Virus record (IMG/VR): IMGVR_UViG_3300034524_000178
Span: 1 to 27,020 of that record
DNA from: a virus
Reading direction: 5' to 3' (one strand)
Length of the DNA: 27,020 bases
Each line of letters begins with the position of its first letter. The first letter of the stretch is position 1. A program made the translations under genes and the position numbers. Shown one piece after another: positions 20,462 to 27,020 of the stretch. A model generated the notes under the pieces. The model was not told the origin of the DNA and did not search any database. It saw nothing but the letters and a program-made list of their open reading frames with translations.

Positions 20462-22597
20462 GTGGATTCTATTTATAAACTAGGTATTTTGTTTTCCGTG
20501 ATAGACCAGGTGAGTGGTCCAACACGGAAAATGATGAATGAAGTAGTAAACTTTGAAAAAAATATTCAAAGAGCCAAAGGAGCAATTGACTTCGGCCAGA
20601 GAATGGCTGTCTCCGGTGCTCTTGTTCAAGGTGCAGCTCAACAAATGCGTGGCGTTTTAGGAACGATTGTGGAGCCGGTTGCTACTGTTAACGACAGTCT
20701 TGCCGCCCTTTCAACTGTGACCACTTCAACCATGGGCGATATGAATAAATCTATGGAGTTTACAAAGAAGGCTGCAATTGCATGGGAGAAAAATCATAGA
20801 GAACTGGCAGAGCAATTTATTAATACTAGTTATATGATGGCCAGTGCAGGACTAAATGATGTACAGTCAGTTTATGGTACTGAAACTGCTTTGCGGGTGG
20901 CAACAGCTACTTTTGGGGACTATGCGGAAGCCGCTAACTTAATTGCAACCTCGTATAACAACATGGGTAATAAGAGTGCCAATGTTCAGCGGGAAATGGC
21001 AAGACTTGGTGATATCATAACTAAAACCCAGCAGACTTTCCAGTTTGCCAATCTCAATCAGCTAAGTGAAGGTTTGAAATATGCTATGCCTGCAGCTATA
21101 CAGGCCAGGATGGAGTTTGCCGAAGTGAACACTGTAATCGGCCAGTTAAATAATGCCGGACTTCAAGGCTCAATGGCCGGTACAGCTTTTGCAGCTTCCA
21201 TGCGACAGATGAACAAAGCTTCGAAAGAACTAGGCTTCACCATAGCCAAAAACCGGGATGGCAGCATCAGTTTTATTGGTACTATGGAAAATATCAGGAA
21301 TAAATACGGTGATTTAAGCAGAGCTTCCCCGGCAGTTCAAATGGCATTTCAAAAAGCTTTTGGTGAGGAAGGTTTGCGGGCAATAGTTCTTCTTAACCAG
21401 CAAACGGATGTAATGAAAGAAAATCTGGATAAGGTCAGAAATTCTGCCGGTGCTGCAGCTCTGGCTCAAGCGCAAATTGAAGGAACTGAGACAAATGATT
21501 ATCAGATCACAATGAATAATCTTAGAAGCTTAAGAAGGGAAGTCGGAGAACAACTGCTTCCAACAATAAAAGAGTTAATTCCGGAGCTAAGAAATCTAAT
21601 AAAATCTTTTTCGGGTTTTGTTAATGCCCATCCTCAGTTGATTAAGACATTAGTACTTATGTTTGCTGTAGGTACAGCGGTATTAAGTATATTGGCGCCA
21701 ATTCTAACAGTAGTGGCAAGTCTTATGATGATGTCAGGTTATGGGATGATGGCTTACTCTAAACTTGGGCAAGGTTTTAAGTGGCTATATAATACACCAA
21801 TCAAAAAGCATTTATGGCCAGGAATAAAAAATCTAAGAATGCTGTTCCTTAGATTTGGGAGTACTTCTTTAAAAGTAGTTAGTGGATTAGGTAGCAGATT
21901 ATTAATACTCGCAGTAAGAATAATCCCGATGGTTGTCTCAGGTGTATGGGCATTTACAACAGCTCTACTAGCTAATCCCATAACCTGGGTGGTAGTTGGA
22001 GTAGTTGCCTTAAGTGCGGCCCTATATGCTCTGTATAAAAATTGGGATACGGTAAAACAGGTTGCAGGCAATGTGCTGCAGTATATGTCGGACAAAGTGA
22101 CAGCCACTCTCGGTTGGTTAAGCAAAAAAGTGACTGAATTTAGGCAATCAGGTGCAGCTCTTTTAGGTGCTTTTACCGACGGCATTAAATCGGTAATCGG
22201 TAAACCGGTTGAAGTTATCCAGACGGGCCTTGCCAAGATTCGCAATCTTCTGCCCTTCTCCGATGCTAAAGAAGGTCCATTATCTACCCTTACCAGAAGC
22301 GGTATGGCAATGATAGATACTTTTGGCGCTGGTGTACAAAAAACACTTCCGCAGCTCCATGACATGATGACTGCCGGATTCGGTGATTTGCCGGTGGTAG
22401 CAGCGGGAGGATATGGTCAAGTAAGAGTGCCAGTGAGCGATTTCTTTTCACCCAGGGAAAGGTCAACTAAAGCTAATGCAGACAGACCGGTATTCAACAT
22501 ATACGGGGATATCATAATTAAAGTGGAGAAGCTGGATAATGAGGAAAAAGTATTCAGCATCTTCCGAAACTTAGCCAAGGAGGTCGCTGACGAATGA
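20462..22597 (+). CDS. Tail tape measure protein (TP901-like core)
   Basis: A 711-residue protein that sets tail length. It starts at GTG with GGGGGCGGT upstream. The N-terminal half shows the TP901-type core: helical and coiled (about 20-120), QQTFQFANLNQLSEGLKYAM (191-210), GTAFAASMRQMNKASKELG (240-258), then FQKAFGEEGLRAIVLLNQQ (296-314). Hydrophobic segments lie at about 394-430 and 478-525, consistent with the membrane-penetrating part of tape measure proteins. A later segment (LGAFTDGIKSVIGKPVEVI) and the C-terminal KVEKLDNEEKVFSIFRNLAKEV are typical of the family. The next gene overlaps its stop by four bases. It is separated from its chaperone by the minus-strand moron, an unusual interruption. 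Confidence 0.92.
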   Translation: MDSIYKLGILFSVIDQVSGPTRKMMNEVVNFEKNIQRAKGAIDFGQRMAVSGALVQGAAQQMRGVLGTIVEPVATVNDSLAALSTVTTSTMGDMNKSMEFTKKAAIAWEKNHRELAEQFINTSYMMASAGLNDVQSVYGTETALRVATATFGDYAEAANLIATSYNNMGNKSANVQREMARLGDIITKTQQTFQFANLNQLSEGLKYAMPAAIQARMEFAEVNTVIGQLNNAGLQGSMAGTAFAASMRQMNKASKELGFTIAKNRDGSISFIGTMENIRNKYGDLSRASPAVQMAFQKAFGEEGLRAIVLLNQQTDVMKENLDKVRNSAGAAALAQAQIEGTETNDYQITMNNLRSLRREVGEQLLPTIKELIPELRNLIKSFSGFVNAHPQLIKTLVLMFAVGTAVLSILAPILTVVASLMMMSGYGMMAYSKLGQGFKWLYNTPIKKHLWPGIKNLRMLFLRFGSTSLKVVSGLGSRLLILAVRIIPMVVSGVWAFTTALLANPITWVVVGVVALSAALYALYKNWDTVKQVAGNVLQYMSDKVTATLGWLSKKVTEFRQSGAALLGAFTDGIKSVIGKPVEVIQTGLAKIRNLLPFSDAKEGPLSTLTRSGMAMIDTFGAGVQKTLPQLHDMMTAGFGDLPVVAAGGYGQVRVPVSDFFSPRERSTKANADRPVFNIYGDIIIKVEKLDNEEKVFSIFRNLAKEVADE

Positions 22598-23175
22598 GAC
22601 AAGTAATAACCGATGACTTCGGGCAAATCAAAGTCGGCGACACCCTGCTCCCCGGTATATTGCAAAAGATTGAAGTCGAAGGCAGTGTCCGGATCGATGA
22701 TATGGAAGTGCCCGGTAGCTCCGGCAGCTCCAAGCAGCCTCAAGGCTTTGAAGATGCAATTATATATATTGAACTGTTACTACCTACAGATGATGCAACT
22801 ACCTGCTATGACAAGCTTCAAACCTTGGTGGGGATATTTAAAAAGGTTGACAAGCATGCAAAGCCTTATATCTACCGGATAGTTAACAAGCAAACACAGG
22901 TGTGGGGTATCAAAGAAGTCATATTTAAGAATTGTCGAACAACTGAGGACAACATGACCGACAGCATTAAGGCCACACTTGAATTTAAAGAATATAAGCC
23001 GGTACTGGTTAAAGTTGAGCAAATTTCTTCAATATTTGATGAGGTACCGCCAAATCAATTCACTAAGCAAGAACAGCCCAACATACTTAACATACTTAAG
23101 GAACAAAAAGTAGTTTTTTCACCGATGGGATTCCCGATATTCCTGGATAAATCACCCATTACCGATGAGGAGTAA
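22594..23175 (+). CDS. Tail/baseplate protein, Mu gp43 position
   Basis: A 193-residue protein between the tape measure gene and the hub gene, where Mu encodes gp43 (N). The sequence shows beta-rich domains (GILQKIEVEGSVRIDDMEVPG, then IYIELLLPTDD and ATLEFKEYKPVLVKVEQ) typical of a tail or baseplate protein at the tube end. Mu gp43 is much longer (about 490), so this is not a full counterpart. GGAGG lies 12 bases before the ATG. The role as a baseplate hub initiator is inferred from position. Confidence 0.65.
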   Translation: MRQVITDDFGQIKVGDTLLPGILQKIEVEGSVRIDDMEVPGSSGSSKQPQGFEDAIIYIELLLPTDDATTCYDKLQTLVGIFKKVDKHAKPYIYRIVNKQTQVWGIKEVIFKNCRTTEDNMTDSIKATLEFKEYKPVLVKVEQISSIFDEVPPNQFTKQEQPNILNILKEQKVVFSPMGFPIFLDKSPITDEE

Positions 23176-23180
23176 AAACA

Positions 23181-23969
23181 ATGATACCTTATATTGCGCC
23201 TTTTTGGAGCATTACAATCGGCAGCTACAAAGTAGAAAAGATGGTCAGCTTTGATGTATTTTCTGTAAGGAAAAGTCCAACTGACCACGCGGAAATCAAA
23301 CTACCTCTGGAAGGTCTCGACCTTTCCTATATCAAGAAGGATGATCAGGTCATCATTCACCAGGGTTATAGGGAACAAGGGTTATGGCGTATTTTCAAAG
23401 GTACCGTGGATAATGCAGAGCCGGATAAGGAATCCGTTATGATTTTCGCCTCTGACCAGATGAAAAAGCTAAAAAAGAAAATATCTAAGGCTTTTGTCCA
23501 GGTAACTCCCCAGGAGATTATAAAGTACGGCCTGCAGGCAGTGGGAGTAGAAAATTATATATTAAGCTCCTCCTCCTTCTCTCCTCTACCGGGCTTTACT
23601 GCAGCTAATGAGAGTGTAATCTCTTTGATCAAAAGGATGAATAAGTCCTGGAAAGCTTTAGCGGATTGGGATTTCTACTTTAACCCGGAAGATATGTTTT
23701 ATTGGGGACCTTGGGAAGAATCACCCCGGTATCAGCAGAATAGTTGGCCAAAACTACAGTACGGAGTTAACATTATATCTCATAACCTTATTACCGAAAC
23801 TAGAGGAATGATTGAAATCCCGGTGCTTCCTTATCTTAGGCACTCACACAGAATCAAAATCCAGGATCCCAGGTACTGGTCAGGGGAAAAAGAAGTCAGG
23901 ATTGAAAGGGTTAAATACCACCACTCTACTAAAGCAAGGATGGAGTTAGAATGGGAACAAGCCAGTTAA
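23181..23969 (+). CDS. Baseplate hub protein (gpD/gp44-like)
   Basis: A 262-residue protein of the gpD/gp27-like hub family (Mu gp44, P). The first part is beta-barrel-like (ITIGSYKVEKMVSFDVF, then DQVIIHQGY and GLWRIFKGTVDN), followed by a middle helical LysM-like or insert region (TPQEIIKYGLQAVGVEN), KRMNKSWKALADWDFYFNPEDMF and the second barrel with KEVRIERVKYHH. The C-terminal region overlaps the spike gene by 19 bases. It should form the trimer that joins the tail tube to the spike. Confidence 0.82.
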   Translation: MIPYIAPFWSITIGSYKVEKMVSFDVFSVRKSPTDHAEIKLPLEGLDLSYIKKDDQVIIHQGYREQGLWRIFKGTVDNAEPDKESVMIFASDQMKKLKKKISKAFVQVTPQEIIKYGLQAVGVENYILSSSSFSPLPGFTAANESVISLIKRMNKSWKALADWDFYFNPEDMFYWGPWEESPRYQQNSWPKLQYGVNIISHNLITETRGMIEIPVLPYLRHSHRIKIQDPRYWSGEKEVRIERVKYHHSTKARMELEWEQAS

Positions 23970-24463
23970 TGCAAGATTTAAAGATTATCATGGCTGAAGC
24001 TTACCCGGAAGTGCTAAAAGGCATTCCTTTCAAGGTCAAGGGTAAAGTGGTTAAAGCTTATACAACCGGGAAGTATGCTGTAGATATCCAGATACTTAAT
24101 AAAGATGGCTCTATCAATGAGGAGTATCCGATTTTCCCGGCGGTACCCATTCCGGTGATGTGGGCCGGAATCAACCGTGGTATATATGCTATCCCGCCGG
24201 TGGGTGCTATTGTCAGGCTCGGGTTCTACTATAATGACCCGGGATTACCTTACATTGATGCAGTCACCGGGGAGGGGCTCCCCCCTGGGGAGCATCCGGA
24301 AGGCACTTTGGTTATTCAGGAATCCAACGGCACGAAGATAGTCCTGGACTCGGACCATAAAATATCTATTACTGCAGATGTGGCAGTGAATATTACGTCA
24401 CCGGTGACCAGGATTGAAGGCAATTTAGAAGTAACGGGTACTATAAACGGTAATTCAATTTAA
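23951..24463 (+). CDS. Baseplate spike / assembly protein (Mu gp45, gpV-like)
   Basis: A 170-residue protein with an OB-fold domain (about 25-110; GKVVKAYTTGKYAVDIQI, then FPAVPIPVMWAG, AIPPVGAIVRLGFYYND) and a C-terminal beta-helix-like part (TKIVLDSDHKISITADVAVNITSPVTR, split by short turns). It matches the P2 gpV/Mu gp45 spike architecture, which punctures the outer layer. It is shorter than Mu gp45 (197) and shows no HxH iron-binding motif at its C-terminus, so the apex may be simpler or formed by another protein. Gram-positive hosts lack an outer membrane, which fits. It overlaps the hub gene. Confidence 0.85.
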   Translation: MGTSQLMQDLKIIMAEAYPEVLKGIPFKVKGKVVKAYTTGKYAVDIQILNKDGSINEEYPIFPAVPIPVMWAGINRGIYAIPPVGAIVRLGFYYNDPGLPYIDAVTGEGLPPGEHPEGTLVIQESNGTKIVLDSDHKISITADVAVNITSPVTRIEGNLEVTGTINGNSI

Positions 24464-24477
24464 AGGGGGGTTCCCAG

Positions 24478-24858
24478 ATGAGTGAAGATTTTTTAGGTAC
24501 AGATATAGCTTTGTTTGATGGAGATTTCCTTGTAACGCCTGATGGTGATGTGGGTTTGGTTTCCGGCCGTGATTGTCTGGTGCAGGATATCATGTCGGCA
24601 ATAATCTCTTCAGATAAGCTAACTGAATTTCTCAAAGATGAAATTACGGAAATCAATAGTATGGACTTGGCCCAAACCATTGAAGAAATAATTGAAGCTG
24701 ATCCCAGGGTTATACCAGGGAGTACTAAAGCTCAAGTCGAAGAATGGACTAAGGAAAGCTTAAGGGTCAGTGCCAACTTTCAGCCAATAGATGAAGGGAA
24801 TCCTATCAACCTTGTTGTTGGACATGACTTGGGAGAAATTACGGTGGAGGTGCTGTAG
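24478..24858 (+). CDS. Baseplate wedge protein (Mu gp46/gp25-like)
   Basis: A 126-residue protein of the gpW/gp25 (Mu gp46) type, which joins sheath and baseplate. Typical are the start GTDIALFDGDFLVTPDGDVGLVSG (split by beta turns), the helix DCLVQDIMSAIISS, then DLAQTIEEIIEADPRV and KESLRVSANFQPIDEGNP with a final strand LGEITVEVL. An AAGGGGGG ribosome site precedes the ATG. The next gene (J-like) begins directly after its stop. Confidence 0.82.
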   Translation: MSEDFLGTDIALFDGDFLVTPDGDVGLVSGRDCLVQDIMSAIISSDKLTEFLKDEITEINSMDLAQTIEEIIEADPRVIPGSTKAQVEEWTKESLRVSANFQPIDEGNPINLVVGHDLGEITVEVL

Positions 24859-26007
24859 ATGGCGGACCAGGATTTTAAAGAACTAATTGGATATAAGGAT
24901 CATGATACCCTGGTAACAGAAGTCCTCAACCGGATGAAAAGCCAAGGCAGTAAGATTACTAACTTTAACCGGTACGGAGTATTCCGAAACATAGTGAGTG
25001 CAATAATGTGGCCGGTGGCCTTGCTGTATGACCTTCTTCTTTCTGTAGTTGCTCAAGGATTTGCTTCCACTGCTTCTGGAAAATGGCTAGATAAAAAGGT
25101 TGCTGAAAACGGAACCGTCAGAAAAGAAGCCGTTAAGACACAGGGACTGCTTATCTTTGGCCGTGAGGTCGCAGGCGGAAACATTAATATACAAAAAGGC
25201 AATATTATTAAAACTGAGGTTCTACTTGATGGCTCTGAATTAAGATATCTGGTTATAGAAGACACGATGCTGGAAGAAGGTCAACTGGAAGTGGCTGTAC
25301 CTATCCAAGCCGAATTTGCCGGTAGTAAATATAATGTTGGTTCTAATAAGATTACTAAAATGGTTACTTATATAGCCGGAATTGATTATGTACGCAATGA
25401 TGCCGAGTGGATCACCAGAGAAGGGTCTGACATGGAAGATGATGAGTCTTTACGGCAAAGGTATTTTCTTAAATGGGAAGAAGCTTCCCAAGGTGGTACG
25501 GATGGTGCTTATGAATCATGGGCCAAAAGCATAGCTGGTGTTGAAAATGCTTTTGTAGATAGTAACCAGCCAAGAGGTGAGTTTACAGTTGATGTTATTA
25601 TTTCATCACCTCTAGGTGTACCCACTCAGGCATTAATTGATGAAGTGCAGGCTAAAATAGATGAAAATAAACCAAATATTGCTAATGTTCTTGTCAAAGG
25701 CCCAGTTGAAAGAGTTATAGACCTTGTTGTAACTCTCTACCTTCCTACTAACCAGGGAGATGAAACTATAACGAAAGCTGAAGCTGAAGCGAGATTTGCC
25801 GCTAAATTCACTAAAAATGATAAATACCCGAATATTAAGCCGTATCAGATTAGTGAGTCTTTTTATGCAGCATCAATTATCTCGATTGGAATGGGTATAT
25901 CACCTGTTGTGAATGTAATAGTAAACTCTCCTGCGGATACAATAGTTAATCCTGGTGAGCTGCTTACTCTCGGAACACTTACCGTTAATGTTGTGAGGGT
26001 GAGTTAG
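24859..26007 (+). CDS. Baseplate J-like protein (Mu gp47)
   Basis: A 382-residue wedge protein of the baseplate J/gp47 family. Family features are the N-terminal helical part, KWLDKKVAENGTVRKEAVKTQG (75-96), then FGREVAGGNINIQKGNII, the middle WITREGSDMEDDESLRQRY (186-204), SQGGTDGAYESWAKSIAGVENAFV and the C-terminal VIVNSPADTIVNPGELLTLG. Length is close to Mu gp47 (about 360). GGAGGTG precedes the ATG. It pairs with the gp48-like protein that follows without any gap. Confidence 0.92.
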   Translation: MADQDFKELIGYKDHDTLVTEVLNRMKSQGSKITNFNRYGVFRNIVSAIMWPVALLYDLLLSVVAQGFASTASGKWLDKKVAENGTVRKEAVKTQGLLIFGREVAGGNINIQKGNIIKTEVLLDGSELRYLVIEDTMLEEGQLEVAVPIQAEFAGSKYNVGSNKITKMVTYIAGIDYVRNDAEWITREGSDMEDDESLRQRYFLKWEEASQGGTDGAYESWAKSIAGVENAFVDSNQPRGEFTVDVIISSPLGVPTQALIDEVQAKIDENKPNIANVLVKGPVERVIDLVVTLYLPTNQGDETITKAEAEARFAAKFTKNDKYPNIKPYQISESFYAASIISIGMGISPVVNVIVNSPADTIVNPGELLTLGTLTVNVVRVS

Positions 26008-26601
26008 ATGAGTATAGCTGAATTTATCTGGAGCCTCCTCCCCCGGGCCTATAAAAGAGTAAAGCAAAATTTATCGGAAATATATATGCTCTGTATTGCG
26101 GTTGGAGAGCAGTTAGAGGCTCTAAAACAGGTTATCTTTTTTATACGAGAGGCATGGATAATCGAAACTGCTCCTGAATGGGCTTTAGAATTACACGGTA
26201 AAGACAGAAACATTATCCGTCTACCTAATGAGAATATTGAAATGTATAGGACCAGACTTTTTGCAGCATATATTAATTATGCTTTTGGCGGTACTAATAC
26301 AGGTATCGTAAGGGCCCTTGCCAAATTCAACTTTTCAGTACAAGTGCAGGAGTTATATAAAACTGAACCAACGAAAAGAGACCAATTCAATGTTATCGTA
26401 TTTGACCTGGGCGAGCCCATTACCACAGAAACATACAATTCTATACTTAGAACCATCTACAGAGTAAAAGCAAGCCATGCAAAGTTTGGAACCTTAATAG
26501 TAATCCTAACCTGGAATGATATTGAAGCGGCAAATACTACTTGGGATCAGTTATCTAATTTGACTTGGGATGAATTTTTGTTAGGAGGATGGATGGCATG
26601 A
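26008..26601 (+). CDS. DUF2313 tail protein (Mu gp48-like)
   Basis: A 197-residue protein of the DUF2313/YmfQ (Mu gp48, gpI-type) family that links wedge and tail fibre. It begins WSLLPRAYKRV, with a helical stretch to about 60, the WALELHGKDRNI segment, NIEMYRTRLFAAYINYAFGGTN, a central beta part and the C-terminal end WDQLSNLTWDEFLLGGW that is typical of Gram-positive versions. The ATG immediately follows the previous stop. Its stop overlaps the fibre start (ATGA). Confidence 0.88.
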   Translation: MSIAEFIWSLLPRAYKRVKQNLSEIYMLCIAVGEQLEALKQVIFFIREAWIIETAPEWALELHGKDRNIIRLPNENIEMYRTRLFAAYINYAFGGTNTGIVRALAKFNFSVQVQELYKTEPTKRDQFNVIVFDLGEPITTETYNSILRTIYRVKASHAKFGTLIVILTWNDIEAANTTWDQLSNLTWDEFLLGGWMA

Positions 26602-27020
26602 GTAGTAATAAAACTCCTAATTATAACTTGCATATTTGGGAAGGCACAGACCTTGTAAAACGTGAAGAATTTAATGAGAACTTTAATACCTTAGACGCTG
26701 CTTTAAAACCCACAGCTGACCCTTCGCAAGTGCCGAATGGGAACGTTGGTAAAATAGCTCAATGGATGTCATGGCTGACTAACCGCATACAAGTTATTGT
26801 GGGTAAGACAAACTGGTGGGATGCACCGGATATAACTCTTGTTGATGCTAAAAGTCATGTCGATGCTACAGCTCCTCACAGTGGCCATGAGACACCAGCA
26901 GGGGCCCAGGCAAAAGCGGATGCTGCAGAAGCTGCAGCTAATGTCTATACAGACCAGGCAGTATCTGCAATTGATGCAGAATTAACCGCGCTAGAAAATG
27001 ACGTTATGTCGCACAAGGCA
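26598..27020 (+). CDS. Tail fibre protein, partial (cut by window edge)
   Basis: An open frame of 141 codons without a stop, running off the window. It starts at ATG 26598, overlapping the previous stop, with TTAGGAGG upstream. The N-terminus (TPNYNLHIWEGTDLVKREEFNENFNTLD, in two blocks) is a common attachment domain of Gram-positive phage tail fibre proteins. A SHVDATAPHSGHE segment and a coiled, alanine-rich stretch (KADAAEAAANVYTDQAVSAI) follow. It should carry host-receptor binding further downstream, outside this window. Confidence 0.85.
   Translation, partial: MSSNKTPNYNLHIWEGTDLVKREEFNENFNTLDAALKPTADPSQVPNGNVGKIAQWMSWLTNRIQVIVGKTNWWDAPDITLVDAKSHVDATAPHSGHETPAGAQAKADAAEAAANVYTDQAVSAIDAELTALENDVMSHKA

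Noticed and set aside
21754-22365. Minus-strand 203-codon open frame opposite the tape measure gene
   Set aside because: The tape measure protein is clear on the plus strand, and the minus frame has no recognisable domain or good ribosome site.

Overview
The window is most of a Mu-like transposable prophage (a contractile-tailed myophage) in a low-to-moderate GC Gram-positive bacterium, most likely a Firmicute of the Clostridia. The reasons are the strong AGGAGG-type ribosome sites before most genes, the use of TTG and GTG starts, the AT-rich spacers, and Firmicute-style early genes joined to a Mu-type head and tail. No host gene can be identified with confidence. The phage left end, repressor and Ner-type regulator are not in view and should lie before position 1, if present. 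The right edge cuts through the tail fibre gene.

Early region (1-7262). Two small unknown genes face each other at the left edge: a short plus-strand ORF, and a 177-aa minus-strand gene with a possible terminator of its own. Next come a 52-aa ORF, the DDE transposase (MuA-like, D285/D386/E436) and the AAA+ target activator (MuB-like). A run of tightly packed small genes follows: a four-Cys miniprotein, several unknowns, a zinc-ribbon protein with a replication-initiator-like C-terminal region, a Gam-like DNA-end protector, GemA (Mu gp16-like) and a Mor-family activator. A strong intrinsic terminator at 7311-7345 closes this block.

Late region (7381-27020). Genes run almost without gaps in Mu order: holin-like protein, gp25-like TM/coiled-coil protein, gp26-position winged-helix-like protein, DUF3486 (gp27-like, candidate small terminase), large terminase, DUF935 portal, gpF-like minor head protein, a 234-bp gene-free gap, gpI-like protease with a nested scaffold, capsid cement protein, gpT-like major capsid protein, FluMu/HI1506-like protein, DUF1320 (gp36-like), gpG-like virion morphogenesis protein, tail terminator candidate, small protein, sheath, tube, tail assembly chaperone with a -1 frameshift, tape measure, and baseplate genes through gp48 to the fibre.

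The most notable observations are: (1) a self-contained minus-strand gene (20113-20409) inside the tail operon, with its own sigma70-like promoter, Shine-Dalgarno and intrinsic terminator, where the terminator is written inside the chaperone coding sequence; (2) a canonical T_TTT_TTA slippery heptamer making a predicted 193-aa chaperone fusion; (3) an internal ribosome site that would give a Mu Z-like scaffold from within the protease gene; (4) a gene-free gap after gpF with paired GTAAC motifs and a promoter-like sequence; (5) a cluster of unknown early miniproteins. No endolysin, CRISPR array, tRNA or insertion sequence was seen. I saw no clearly unprecedented biological system; the strongest novelty candidates are the small accessory genes.
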